Positions 45,112 through 57,899 of a stretch of 64,000 bases of DNA are shown piece by piece. Numbering within the stretch: the stretch's first letter is position 1; each line of letters begins with the position of its first letter. The notes under the pieces are model-generated. The model did not search any database and had not been told where the DNA came from. It saw only the letters and a list, made by a program, of their open reading frames with translations. The position numbers and the translations under genes are program-made. Location of the stretch: assembly GCA_035578175.1 (NCBI GenBank), contig JAQMRL010000015.1:19773672-19837671 (forward strand), given 5' to 3'. Source of the DNA: Catonia carolina. Lineage: Eukaryota; Arthropoda; Insecta; Hemiptera; Achilidae.

Positions 45112-45849
45112 AATCGGAAGGTAAGATGAACTTGTTGATGTATTTATTTTCAGTTTTTCAATAAGATAAATCTCTTAATTTGATATATCAAAACCGGCGC
45201 TCTTTTTGAATCACCCTATAGTTTAGCGTCAATTAGTGATTTTATGTTTTAATAATTTAAATCGGCAATAAAGTGGGATTTTTTAAGATTGTGGCCTTAC
45301 TACGCATTTACGATAAAAGTGTAGGCCTATATAATGTGTGTAATGTAATGAAAGTTATAGGAAATTAAAAAACTTACAACTCTTATTACAAGTATATTTT
45401 TCTACAGAGCCTAGTTTAGCGTCAAAAAGTGATTTTCCGTATGTTAAAGACCTATTGAGGTTGATTTTCATTTAGCGTCATCATTTTTCATGACTAAACA
45501 TGGGCTATATCTTTCGTTATTTAGGCCTACATTGACTAGAGAAAGAGTGTGATTGTTACATACCAGATTTCTTTATTCATTTTCCTTGTGTAATTTTTTT
45601 ACAAAAATTTAAAATTTTTAAAATAGCGAAGTCCTTGACTACGGTAATAAATACGTAAAAGGAAGATACTCATTTACATGTTCTTTTTTTTAATGTGTGT
45701 TCTATATAAATAGATAAATAATAATCTAAATGACATTGAGTATTTTATAGCAGTGTTCAAATAACTTGACAGTAATATAGATTTTGATCGGTGGGGGGGG
45801 GGGATGATTTGTTAATGTTAAAAACAAAGAATATTTATGGCTCGTTTTT

Positions 45850-45992
45850 ACTTTCTCTTGCCTCTATGAATATAGAGGAAGAAAAGTATTGTTTTCATGT
45901 TGATTTTAAGAAATTGAGTTTTCACCGGATATGCTCGTTTTCAGACCCCTTGAACCAAAAAAAAAAACAACACTTTTTAGCGATTGTTATGT

Positions 45993-46033
<41 letters not shown>

Positions 46034-46763
46034 CAAAATATCTTAAGAATGGAATATCGTACGAAGTTGAAACTTGAAACTTAAGTTAACTACTACTTGA
46101 AACTTTAAGTACTACTAGAGAACATGACACGAATATTGTCATCAAAATCGGTCAACCGTAAATATTATTCGTGTAATGTTTCACTTTTTTACGAGTTTCT
46201 CAAAAACGGTTTTTTTTAAATTTTTTTTTTAATTCCCTCATGTACTGCATTTTTTACGCTTTAAAATATAGGTAGGCGTCATGTCTGCTGAAATTCTTGG
46301 AGAGGCTTTGCTCTTGAAGAAAAAAAATGTTTTTTTTTAAGACTGCGGCCTTAATATGCATTTTACGGAAAAATGTATATAAATAAAGTTGTAGATGTTT
46401 ATTTTAGCGGTAATTAGTGATTTTCTATTTTTTTCATGAAAATCTGTAAAACAATAGATTTTTTAAGATTGCGGCTTTAGTATGCATTTTACTACAAAAG
46501 TATATATACTCAACTTTATAGGAAATTAAATGATCTACAACTTTTATTTTAAGCATTTTTCTCTACAGAGTAGTTTAGCGTGAAAGAGTGATTTTCCGTA
46601 TTATTAAGCCAAACTAAGTTTGGTTTTCATTTTGCATCATTCACTCACGATTAAAATTAGGTTATGTTTTTGTAGGTACTTTTTTTGTTCATTTCTAATG
46701 TTTGGGTGTATTGTTCATAATGTATATTGTTAAGAAAAAGTCGTGTCAGTGTTTCACACCAGA
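45850..46763 (+). mobile_element. A-family repeat, near full length
   Basis: It starts ACTTTCTCTTGCC and ends TGTTTCACACCAGA, lying between T runs. There is a TG microsatellite at 45990-46031 and an internal deletion near 46390. Confidence 0.75.
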
Positions 46764-47040
46764 TTTTTAATAAAACGTTGTCTATTAAGCCTACATGTTA
46801 TGATAGAATGATTAAAACGGAAATTTGTGGGTTTAAGGAGATTTTAAACCAGTGTTTTTAGTAAAATTAATTTGTTGTCAAGCTATTTTAATGCTACTAT
46901 ATAAATTTGTTATAATTACACGGAAATTAAAGTTATGTAGGTGTATTGTGTTAGCATATAATGAATACTGATAGTGTTATTATAATGTAGTACAAATTTC
47001 AAAAGTGAAAAATTATTGACAATATTTAATATGCAATGCA

Positions 47041-47783
47041 TTGCTCAATGCATTTGTATTTGCGGATGACGTGTGGATCATACAGGATAGTGAAGATGAG
47101 CTTCAAAGAGCAGTTTATGTTTTAAATGATTTATGCAAAAAGTATAATTTACGAATTTCGGTTACTAAATCAAAGGTTATGACATTCAGAGGGAAGTATC
47201 CCACTCGTTCGAAGCTTGTTTTAGACAATGTAGTATTAGATCAAGTGTCTCACTATAACTATCTGGGCTGCGATGCGAGCTTTGATCGGGACTTGGATGT
47301 CGAAAATGAAATAAATAAATTTCAAGCTATTTGTGGTACCATATACAGGACAGATGCTATGTCCTATCCGTACTGTACAATGGGATGGAGGCTTGGACAA
47401 TGAAGAAGATTGATGAAAAGAGACTGGATGCATTTGAAATGTGGCTGTACCGGCGAATTCTGAGGATTTCATGGGTGGAAAAGATGACGAATGTGGAGGT
47501 GTTGAGACGTATGCATAAAGAAAGAGAAGTACTATTAAAAGTGAAGAAAAGAAAATTATTGTATATGGGACATGTCATGAGGGGAGAAGAAAATAAAATA
47601 TTACAAGTGATTGTCCAGGGGAAAATCCAAGGAAAGAGATCCTTGGGAAGAAGACGAAAATCCTGGCTGAAAAACCTAAGAGATTGGTATGGTTGCAGCA
47701 ACAACGAATTGTTTAGGGCTGTGACATCAAAGATAAAAATCGCTCTGATGATTGCCAACCTTCGAAGCGGAGATGGCACCTGA
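47041..47783 (+). pseudogene. LINE reverse transcriptase, C-terminal half, frameshifted
   Basis: The first frame (47041-47403) has LNAFVFADDVW, the FADD catalytic box of non-LTR reverse transcriptases, then ISVTKSKVM and YNYLGC of the thumb. A frameshift near 47340 leads to the second frame, ending at TGA 47781-47783. That frame has GMEAWTMKKIDEKRLDAFEM, LYRRILRISW and RRKSWLKNLRDWYG, typical of insect LINE ORF2 C-termini. The 5' two thirds (endonuclease, fingers) are absent, as expected from 5' truncation. GAAGAAGAA follows immediately. Confidence 0.85.
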
Positions 47784-47794
47784 AGAAGAAGATA

Positions 47795-48262
47795 CAGGAC
47801 ATTGGGTAACAGAGCTAGAACAGAGAGAGTAGTGAAGTTCTACAAGGTAATGGCAGCCCCAGTCCTTGATGGAAGTGAGTCATGGGTTACCACAAAACGC
47901 CAAGAAAGTCGAATCCAAGCAGCTGAAATGAGGTTTTTAAGAAGGGTGAAGGGCTTCTCCTGGCTGGATCTAATACATAACGAGAAAGTTAGATCCGAGT
48001 TGGGTGTATTTAGCTTGAATGAAAAAGTGGAGGAGTGCCGGAATCAATGGAGGTAACATTTGGAACGGATGCCAGAGGAGAAAATACCTTTAAAAGTGAC
48101 GAAATATGTTCCAGTTGGAAGAAGGGAGATGGGAAGACCTCGAAGAAGATGGCAGTAGTCGAGATGTACGGGCTGGAGTGTCTCGTGTTTGTGTAGACGT
48201 ACAGGATGGTTTGTGAGTTGGGAACAGGCTTATGCCTAATCCTTGATCGTAAGAAGAAGAAG
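47795..48262 (+). pseudogene. Second LINE ORF2 C-terminal fragment
   Basis: YKVMAAPVLDGSESWVTTKR, ESRIQAAEMRFLRRVKGFSW and, after a TAA at 48054-48056, RMPEEKIPLKV and VGRREMGRPRRRWQ. It is a different LINE lineage from the preceding fragment, in the same orientation, and ends in an AAGAAGAAGAAG tail at about 48250. It begins right where the previous fragment ends. Confidence 0.8.
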
Positions 48263-48343
48263 ACGTAATATACTGAGGCTACACCTTTTGGTCCTTTTCG
48301 TGGCCAACTCTTTAAACGTAGAATTAGTTGATCGCGCGATATT

Positions 48344-48581
48344 ACTTTCTCTTCCCTATAAATGAATACTCAAAGAAAGAAAATGTTGTTTTCATATCGA
48401 CTTTTTGAAATCGAGTTGAAATCGAAGTTCTACAACTTCGATTTTCATTTGGCGTTATTCACTTTTAATTAAATTTATGTTTTGTTTTTTATTTTACATT
48501 GTTTACTTATGATTAAATATAAGTTACATTGATCATTATTTACATTAGCTAGAGAAATTCGTATAAGTGTTCCACACCAGA
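48344..48581 (+). mobile_element. A-family repeat, internally deleted
   Basis: Both ends are present (ACTTTCTCTTCCC; GTTCCACACCAGA). The middle, including the microsatellite, is gone: ATCGAGTT joins directly to the TTCTACAACTT region. Confidence 0.7.
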
Positions 48582-49385
48582 TTGTTTTAGTTTAGTTTTT
48601 TACCATTGGATATCTTTGAGTAGTCAATTGAAGTTAAATTAGAATTTTTGATCAGTTTTTCGATAGAAATTTAGTGCCATAATTTCTGTTGTAATTTTCA
48701 GTATAATTCTTTTCTAAACCTAGTTCTCTGGTATGACTCCCGGTTGTAATTTCTTTTCAGTAATTTCCGTACTGTATCACTCTTTTTGTTTTGTCGTTCA
48801 ACCAATTTTTTTTGGCTGTTCAGCAAAACATATAGAAGTTATTCGACCGTTTAATAAAACTACTGCAATAATGTTAGCTTTTTTTTATATATACATTTTT
48901 ATTCCTCAATTTTTTGTTCGAATCGGTGGATTGTTTTAAGTTTTGGTTCTACGAGATTTCACTCTTAATATTTTTCTAAAATTTAATTTTAAACATCATG
49001 AATAGGTTACAAGAATTCTTTTGTTATGTCGCATGTAACTTATCTCGTATATAAATCATAATGCGTAAGCTTACCCAGAAATGAACATAACAATAAAAAG
49101 ATAAAGATTTATAGTCATATTTTTGATAAGAAAATAATTAGCTACTTTAGAATATAAAATAATTAAGATAACATTTAACTACCGTAAAATATGATTAATA
49201 AATTTTTTTATTTTTCATAACTTATGCTGAATAATAACATAGATTTTATTAATAGGTTAATTAATTGTTATGCTGATTAATAAATTGAATTATTAATAAT
49301 TAATAAAACTAATTATGTTCGATTAGTCATAAATACTCCTTTAAATTAAACTATATTAGCGTTTAGACATGTCTAAAATCACTGT
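48582..49385. other. No recognised feature
   Basis: AT-rich; no repeat partner or gene was identified. Confidence 0.4.
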
Positions 49386-49389
49386 AGTA

Positions 49390-50033
49390 GGGGGGTCTGT
49401 CATGAAGGTGACAGACCCATTACATGTGATGGGGAAACTATTAATAAAGTCCAAGATTATGTTTATTTGGGACAAAATACACGCCTTGAACGGGGAGGTG
49501 TTAAAGAAGAGGCAAAGCGAAGAGTGAAATTGGGATGGGCAGCTTTTGCAAAATTGAGAGGAGTACTGAATAGTAAAATAAGCAGAGAAAACAAAGCTAG
49601 GATCTTCAATCAGTGTATCACTCCAGTAATGATATATGGTTCAGAAACGTGGCCGCTAACAAAAGAGATTGTATACCAAATGCAAAAAACGCAGAGAGCT
49701 ATGGAAAGATCTATTCTGGGTGTCAGGCTGAGAGATAGAAAGATGAATGAATGGATAAGATCCCAGACTGGCCTGGAGGATTTTGGCAGGGCGATGGCTA
49801 GAGGCAAATGGAGATGGGCGGGACGCGTGGCGAGAATGGAACCAGAGAGATGGGCAAGGAGGATCCTTGATTGGCGACCATATGATGGAAGAAGATCAAG
49901 GGGAAGGCCGGAGAGAAGATGGGAGGACGACATAAAGAGAACCGCTGGAGAGAGCTGGAGGAGGACGGCGCAGGACAGAGAAGAGTGGAGGAGTCATGAA
50001 GAGGCCTACATAGCTAGTATTTTAGCTTTGTAA
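49390..50033 (+). pseudogene. LINE reverse transcriptase, C-terminal part, unbroken frame
   Basis: From about 49420 the frame reads INKVQDYVYLGQN (thumb), then AKRRVKLGWAAFAKLRGVL, YGSETWPLTKE, RAMERSILGVRLRDRKMNEWIR, WRWAGRVARM and RPERRWEDDIKRTAGESW, to TAA... at 50031-50033. This is the well-known C-terminal segment of RTE-type/'endonuclease-reverse transcriptase' LINEs of insects. No stops or shifts occur over about 200 codons, and the base composition is much richer in GC than the surroundings. This fits a recent insertion. The polymerase core is missing. Confidence 0.85.
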
Positions 50034-50588
50034 AAAGGGCTAAAAAAAAGGGGGTCTGAAATTGCCCTATACGGAAAAAATCACTGCCCCTTTGTGATGG
50101 TGAAGATGAACACGTGTAATAAAGTTAGGATGTGTGTAATGTTACGGATGTAATTAATAGTAACGACAAATAAATCTTTAGAAAATTATGAGTTTTACCG
50201 GAAAAATGTTCAAATTTATTTTAAATTATATCTCTGACAAAAGTTTAACCTTGGTTATGAATAATTTTCCAGTGTTTTAAATAAAAATAACATTTAATGC
50301 AAAATTGTGCAAACAAAATGTGTGAGAATTGCTTATGTATAACAGAATTATTCTCACAGTATTAACTTTTACTTCAACCTGTTGCGAAAATGAATTGTTG
50401 CAGAAACATGTGAACGCCCTGATTTTTTCATTCAACATTAAAGAACTGAACTATTGTATTCTTGCATGAAAAATAAAATAATTTAAGAATTTGAAGGCAC
50501 AGTTAAACATTTCTTAGTTTTTCACTTTAGGACTTAACTTATCTTTTGGTTTCCTAATTTTTAGAAAGAGTTTGAAAGGCTTAATTTC
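50034..50588. other. No recognised feature beyond LINE 3' end
   Basis: The first 50 bp are probably the LINE 3' UTR (AAAAAAAAGGGGG). The remainder is AT-rich. Confidence 0.35.
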
Positions 50589-51285
50589 TTTTCGTAAAAC
50601 TCGTAGCTGCAAGTCAACTGTTTGAAAGCTGATGTTTGGGGACAAAGGTTCCATGGTTCGAATCCTAGATGAGGTATCTTTTATTAAAAGGATTCGGATA
50701 CTAGACAGTGGTTACTGATGTTCTTTGATGCTTAGGGTTCAATTAACCATAATTTCTGATTTTTTTACAAGACTACACCTCATTTACACGTGATACATAT
50801 CATTACTGCCCATAACAGAGAGATGGAGTGTCAAATTATTTACACTCAATTTGTTCATTGCAGGGCTAAAATAAATAGTTGTTTCTTATCACATGGTCAG
50901 CCAATTAAATGACTGAATCATTTAAAAACAGAAGAGGTAGAGGTATAAAAGACACTAATCAGAGTTATCTCCTCTGAAAGTAATGAATTTCATTGTACAG
51001 CCAGACCCTGTGGTGAATGAAGTGAAGGTGTCATTTACAGAGTGGAAAATATGTGCTTTTCAGAGGGCCCGGCATGCTGATAAGCGTACTTTTCTACTCA
51101 GTGAGGAAGGCGATGGTAAACCACCTCACTCCTCGTTTTACTTGGTAAAACCTCTACAGATTCAAACCAGCCTTTCGGCTGTTGACCTAAACAACAACAA
51201 CATATCATGCTCATCTCATTGTGTCATGAGGTTGCTTATTGTTCTTAAATTGAACAGATTGCAACATGCACACATTAGGGTTTTA
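50589..51285 (+). mobile_element. tRNA-derived SINE C, split by a B element
   Basis: A degraded head, B box GGTTCGAATCC and first body half reach ATACATATCAT. The second half (CATATCATGCTCATCTCATT...) resumes after the B element. Confidence 0.75.
50804..51199 (+). mobile_element. B-family retroelement, full-length-like
   Basis: It begins TACTGCCCATAACAG and ends CCTAAACAACAACA. The direct repeat ACATATCAT flanks it (50795-50803, 51200-51208). The host SINE provides the empty-site sequence. Confidence 0.85.
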
Positions 51286-51297
51286 AAATATTTTTTT

Positions 51298-51868
51298 TTA
51301 ATCCCTAATGTGTGAACGTTGTAATTTGTTCTCTTAAGAACAATAAGCAATTCCATGACTTAATGAGATGAGAGGATGATGCTTATGACATTTAAATGAG
51401 ATCTGATATAGACCCAGGCCTACCATTCCTGAGATGTGTGGTTAATTGAACCCCAATCATCAAAGCACTACACCGGTAATCACTGTCTAGTATTCAAATA
51501 CGTATAAAAACCTTTACTAGGATTTGAACCAGGAACCTTTATCTTCAAAAATCGGCCTTCGGGCCATCCCAGTCAGTCTGCTGGTAGAAGGTCGCTATTA
51601 TTTGTTAAGTAACACCAGTTGGGCAAGCGACTTTGTATGGTGGCCATCTGACAGCCATCCTTGGACAAACGCTACTGGGGGTCCCTGTTCAAATTCACGC
51701 CTAATCCACGACAAAATAATACAGCTAAAAGCAGCCATCAAATTGGGTAGTTGTCAATAATGTACTGGTAACAAATAAAAAAACTAAAAAAAATTCTTCG
51801 AAAATCAGCTGTTAAACAGCTGACTCGCGCCGAAGACTTCACGAGTACTTCTAGATCAACCCGGTGCA
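51298..51868 (-). mobile_element. tRNA-derived SINE C, split by SINE E
   Basis: The body and B box (TTTGAACCAGG) lie left of 51552. The palindrome and A-box end (AAAATCAGCTGTTAAACAGC) lie right of 51795. It is in head-to-head orientation with its left neighbour. Confidence 0.75.
51553..51794 (+). mobile_element. tRNA-like SINE E
   Basis: GGCCATCCCAGTCAGTCTGC opens the head. The B-box-like CCTGTTCAAATTCACGCC lies about 130 bp in, and an A-rich tail ends the element. It is bracketed by TCTTCAAAAATC and TTCTTCGAAAATC, a 12-13 bp duplication with one mismatch. Confidence 0.65.
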
Positions 51869-51894
51869 TTAGGGTTTAAAAATAGTATAGATTT

Positions 51895-52215
51895 TTTTTT
51901 TATTCCTAATTTGTGTACGTTACAATCTGTTCAATTCAGAACAATAAGCAACCCCATGACCCAATGAGATGAGGATGATGTGTATGACGTGTAAATGAGG
52001 TGTAGTCTTGTACAGACCCAGGCCGACCATTCCTGAGAGAGTATGGTTAATTGAACCCCAACCATCAAAGTACACCGGTAACCACTATCTAGTATTCAAA
52101 TTCGTATAAAAGTAACTATCTTTACTAGGATTTGAACCAGAAATCTTCGTCTCCGAAAATCAGCTGTTGAACAGCTGACTCGCGGCGACGACTTTACCTC
52201 TAGACCAACACGGTG
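51895..52215 (-). mobile_element. tRNA-derived SINE C, full length
   Basis: Tail, body, B box, palindrome variant (CAGCTGTTGAACAGCTG) and A-box end (TTACCTCTAGACCAA) are all present. Confidence 0.85.
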
Positions 52216-53123
52216 GGTTTATAGATTTAATTTACTGCATTTTTAAAAATGTAATTACGTTTTAATGTTAAAAAATAAACATTGTTTTATTATGGTTTCT
52301 TTGGTCTAATAAAGAAATGAAATTTTAATGGGAATTAAATGAATGCAGTCATCTCAGTTAATTAAGGCGTGGTATCTCTTGACATGTTTTTTTCTTTAGT
52401 TGTTTTTTATGTTATAATTTATGAAGGATAAGCATGTAATTTATGTTGAATCATATTCCACATTCCTCATAGCGTAGTAATTTAACCTTATTTGTTATTG
52501 TATCTCATTGGACGTACAATTACTAAGTACAAAAATAACATTGTTTATTATTTTATATTGTAATCATGTAGTGCTGCAACATGGTATTATCACATCCTTC
52601 GTTGTATAATGTCCTGTATACAAATTTAAAAACCCAAAAATACCTTAGGCCCCTTTTTAACGATCCACTCCACGCCACGCCACAGAAAATACATTGCGGC
52701 AGATACGGTCCACAGCGATTGCTGCCACTTTCTGCCACCTTGAGACACAAAAACCTTATCCACTCCCTGTCACTTTGTTTGTTTGTATTAGGTAATCTCA
52801 GAAACTACTGAACTGATTTTAAAAAATCTTTCATTATTGCATAGCTTAGAGCTTCCTGATCAATATAGGTTAATTTGCAACTTTAAGTAACTTTAATTAA
52901 GTGAGTTAAGCAACTCAAACTGTGACGATGTCGCATGTTTTAGTCCATCGGGTGCATAGCACATTTATTTTTTCTAAGTCCTCTGGGTGGGGTATTTTTT
53001 GTGCTAGAAACACGATTTAACTTTTATATTTCATAGAAAAACGTGAAGAATAACATTCGATTCCAAAAACATTAAGAATTCGGAAATATTAAAAATTTTA
53101 TTTATGTACTATATTTTCATTTA

Positions 53124-53946
53124 CAGAAATCCCTTGATATCCGCGGGTTTCGGTTATCCGCGGACTTTGTCCGTGGGCCTAAAACCTTAAAATACGTACG
53201 TAATCTCACCTTGTGTACACCGTACTTGGTGGGGAAGTCATACAATTCTGAAAACATGTGTTTGAATAAATGTTTTGGCGTCGTATCATGTTGAGTCACA
53301 CACTAGTATGGGGACGGCCGCCATAAGCCAAGCTAGATTTCTGCGTACTGTACGTAATGAGCGCATCACCAGGTACCGGGCCCCGCCAGTAACACCCCAC
53401 CCCACCGCCAAACGTACGTCCAGGCACCATACTGTAATTTCTCCGTACGTTTTCCTCCATGTGTCAGTCTAACTTCTTCGTACGTACGTACAGTTCTTTG
53501 TTTGTTTGACAATCCTGAAACGAAGCCAAGCATTTCTTCACAAACCATCAACGAAATCCTCAGCATGGCAACGCATTGGCTGACCACGTCATTGGAGACG
53601 GATCCCGTCATAGAAAGGGCCCTTTCAATCCAAAAGAGAACTCCAGGAGCTGATGATAACATAGAAGAAGTCCACAAGGAGTTTGAAAAGAAGAAGAAGC
53701 AAACAGCCTTAACTAACTATTTTAAAGGATTTTAAATTTTTTATGCGTACAGTACTGTATTTCTTAAATATTCATAAATTGTAATTATGGTAAAATGTTC
53801 ATAAAACTACTAAACACTTAAAACGACTACAGGACTTTTCCTTCAGAACCTAACTCCCTTCTTTTCGTTCATGTCATTATCAGTTCATATCATTATCCGC
53901 GGTAACCCTCCTGAACGTAACCCCCGCGGATACCGAGGGATTACTG
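53124..53946. mobile_element. pogo/Tigger-like element 3
   Basis: CAGAAATCCCTTGATATCCG and the inverse of CAGTAATCCCTCGGTATCCG are flanked by TA. At 823 bp it is internally deleted, with a transposase tail inside. Confidence 0.85.
53502..53735 (+). pseudogene. Tigger-type transposase, extreme C-terminus
   Basis: About 75 codons ending ...KKKKQTALTNYFKGF, TAA at 53733-53735. The short basic/aromatic ending (xTxLxxYFxxx) is common at the C-terminus of Tigger transposases. No catalytic residue is present. Confidence 0.6.
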
Positions 53947-53962
53947 TATTCAAAATTTTATT

Positions 53963-54991
<1,029 letters not shown>

Positions 54992-55124
54992 TTTTTTTTG
55001 TACTGTATTTCGTACATTTGTTTTCATTCGACAGGCAGTGAGTGAATGAGTCATATTTCCAGTGAGTCATAGCGAGTGGCGTGGGGTGGTGTAGCGTGGG
55101 GTGGATTGTTAAGAAGAGGCCTTA

Positions 55125-57020
55125 ATCATATTTAGGGTAATAACGAATTTTTTTTCTTTTGTTCCAGGTTGTGGTAAGCAGATGATAATCGTAAAATACC
55201 ATGGAAGAGCATGACAAAAGAAAATAACGAAAAAGTAGAACTACATAACATTGTGATAAATACACAATCTAAATAATTTTCATCTTACTTATACGCTTTC
55301 TTCTGAAACAATTCATTTTAAAATGTTATGCATCACCATGAATAAATCATGAACATTTTAACAAAAAAATTGAACAAATTATATAATATTTTTTTTATTT
55401 AACCTTAAGTTTCCAAAATATTATAATTTTTTTTTCATTTTAATTTGTGGGGCCAAATAATTTGAGTGTATTTAATGTTTTTACAAAATTGCTATTTTTA
55501 TTAGTTAAATTTTTTTTCAAAGTGTTTGATGAAAAATTATTTTTTAAGTCATTTTTATTTTAGTAGTAACTTACTGTTTTATTATTTAAAAAAAGCAAAT
55601 AAATTGCACTAATATTTTTGTAGTTATTATAGTATAACTTAGTTTATCCGTTTTTTTTAGATAATTTGAACAGATTTTTTTAACCAGAAATTTTTAATTA
55701 ATTAAAATTTTAAGTATAAATTCTTATATTTTTATAATTATGATTAATTTTTTTTTAAAAACCATCTAAATTTGTAATTTTTATGAAATTGCTTTATATT
55801 TAAATTTAATTTAATTTTGAATAATATTAATGTTTCCAACTTTACAATTTTCCTTTAATAGGAATTTTTTTTAACCGAAAATATATCCGGTATGGATAAA
55901 CAGAGTTATATTATACATTTATCAAAAAATTACATTAAATTACACTTACATGATTTAAATACATCACTTATTGCATTTATTATTACTTGTAAATACACAA
56001 TGTTTGTTTTTTATCTAAAAAATTTTGTGTCTTTTCGCTTTTTATTTTATATTTGTATAATGTTTACATGTTATTAAATGTTAAAAATAAATTTTATTCT
56101 TGTATAAATTTATGTTGTGATAATTTTTTATTATATTTAGTAGTAACTAAATCGTAGGAATTAATGAATAAAATTCAAATTTTTTTTTAGTAAATAACAA
56201 TTTTAGTATTAAAAATATAATAATTTTGATCGTTTTTGGGAAAATGTTTCATCTAAGTACCGACATTAAATTTTCCATTTAAGTTTAAACAATCTAGGTA
56301 GTATGGAAGCTAGATTTATGATGCAGTAAGCCATCGTCAATTCACGAAAACAGCATTTCCAAAGTTTTTACATCCATTAAAATTTTCTCAAGTTAAGTAC
56401 GTACCTAATAAAACTTTACATTTTTTTCTACTTGCATCCAGGAGACTCCAAAGGGAGTATAGGACATGTCAAGATAAAATTGATAAACTGGAAGTTTATC
56501 ACCAATGATAAAATCATCACTTACCACCAGAAAATTGTTTTTTCTACTGCTTACTTCAGTAGGCTTGTCATGAACCCTATTGAACCAAATATCACACAAA
56601 ATAAAAAATAAAAAAAATCAAACACAATGATAAATTCATCACTTACCAATCATTTTTTCCTGCTACTGCTTAACTCAATAGGCTTGTCATGAACCCCTTT
56701 GTATCAAATAGTACACAATATTTTGTTTAATTAGAAGTTAAATATTTTTCAATCAAAACTATTTAAAAAGGAATTCGTGCACACTGTAAAATGTTTCATC
56801 AATCAAATATTGTTTTAGATTTTTTTAAAATGACTTAAATTGTCACAACTTTTTAAACCTTGTGGCAATTTATTGATGTATTTTCTACCTGCATAAGTTG
56901 GTTTTTGTTCAAAAAATTTAGTGTTGTGATTAGCAACATAATAATCGATTCTGTTTCTTGTGTGTGGTTGTGAACATCTAAATTCTGTAAAAAGGTATTT
57001 TTCTTTACGTACATTATCAC
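55125..57020. other. Long AT-rich stretch, mostly unassigned
   Basis: No gene was recognised. A tandem duplication lies at 56503-56725. The minus-strand frame 56405-56599 (64 codons) crosses the first unit and has no recognised domain. Confidence 0.4.
56503..56725. repeat. Tandem duplication, period about 122 bp
   Basis: CAATGATAAAATCATCACTT (56503) and CAATGATAAATTCATCACTT (56625) start two units. Both continue through CTACTGCTTA and GGCTTGTCATGAACCC to a CACA(CA)AAT end. On the minus strand each unit carries TGGTAAGTGAT, a donor-like sequence. Confidence 0.8.
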
Positions 57021-57027
57021 TTCAAAA

Positions 57028-57237
57028 ATGTACAAAGAAGGAACTGTGAGCAATTTCAGCTCTTTAAATAGTGATCTGCATGAGGTAAGGTGGTTGACTC
57101 CCATCATACATGATGACTTACGAGTCCCTTACCTCAAGGACTCATTTCTAAACTTATACCATAGGTTCAGAGACAGACTTCAAAATCATAATAATACTGT
57201 TATAAGTAAACTCATAAATTTAGGTGTTAGGCTTTAA
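57028..57237 (+). pseudogene. Possible jockey-like LINE C-terminal remnant
   Basis: The frame contains HDDLRVPYLKDSFLNLYHRF, then RDRLQNHNNTVISKL. This resembles the last segment of jockey-clade ORF2 products ('VP--KE-I---Y--RL--H-N-L---L'). It has no catalytic domain, and the match is weak by eye. Confidence 0.45.
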
Positions 57238-57899
57238 AAAAAATCAATAAATTTCATAAAAAACGAATTTAATATAAAAATAATTAGTTTGTTAACTCGA
57301 AATCGAACACCTTTTGGTATTCGAATAAATAATTCCTACGATTTGTAAATTCATTAATAATTTTTGTATAAATAAATAAAAATAAAAATGTAAAATATTT
57401 TTTACATGGTGGTGGTATTTTTATTTGTATATTGTTTTGTATTTTATGTTGTATTTTTGTATTTGTATTTCTAATACAGTCATAAATAAATTAATACGTT
57501 TTGTATTTCAAATTGTGATATAATTATAATTTATAAGATAATTTGGTGACGGGTTATAATTATATTTTATGTAAATTTATATTCTTTTGTTTTAGTCTTT
57601 AAAGGATCAAATAAAAATTCATATTTTTATTTTTTGAAATTTCAATGAGGTTTAAAAGAAAAACTATAAATGTTTACAAGTACGAGGTCTGTTCAAAAAA
57701 TAACCGAACTTTTTGAATTACGCGCAAACAGGGATACTGTACTTAGCGACATGCAGTTGGCAGCACACTACTCTATGTCTTTCTTTATTAAACATATTAT
57801 TTTGGATTTTTGATATCTCATTTACTTTTCGTTGTGTTTTGTTTTTAGTACGACGTGTTTAAGTGCTAGTGACGATTTTTGTAATGTGAAATTTTTGTC

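Larger units (their letters stand above)
44263..45218. mobile_element. mariner-like element 3, catalytic core deleted
   Basis: The inverted ends GGGTGATTCAAAAAGAGCGC and its inverse lie next to TA dinucleotides, inserted within an A element. At 956 bp it carries the two outer parts of a transposase gene without the middle. Confidence 0.85.
44230..45567 (+). mobile_element. A-family repeat, 5'-truncated, split by a mariner-like element
   Basis: CAAACATTTTTTCTACAACG...CTTTAC continues at TAGTTTAGCGTCAATTAG beyond the insertion, exactly as in uninterrupted copies. The 3' end TACCAGA is recognisable. Confidence 0.65.

Noticed and set aside
51524..51760. 78-codon open frame
   Set aside because: Spans the SINE C/SINE E junction, so it is not an ancestral coding unit.
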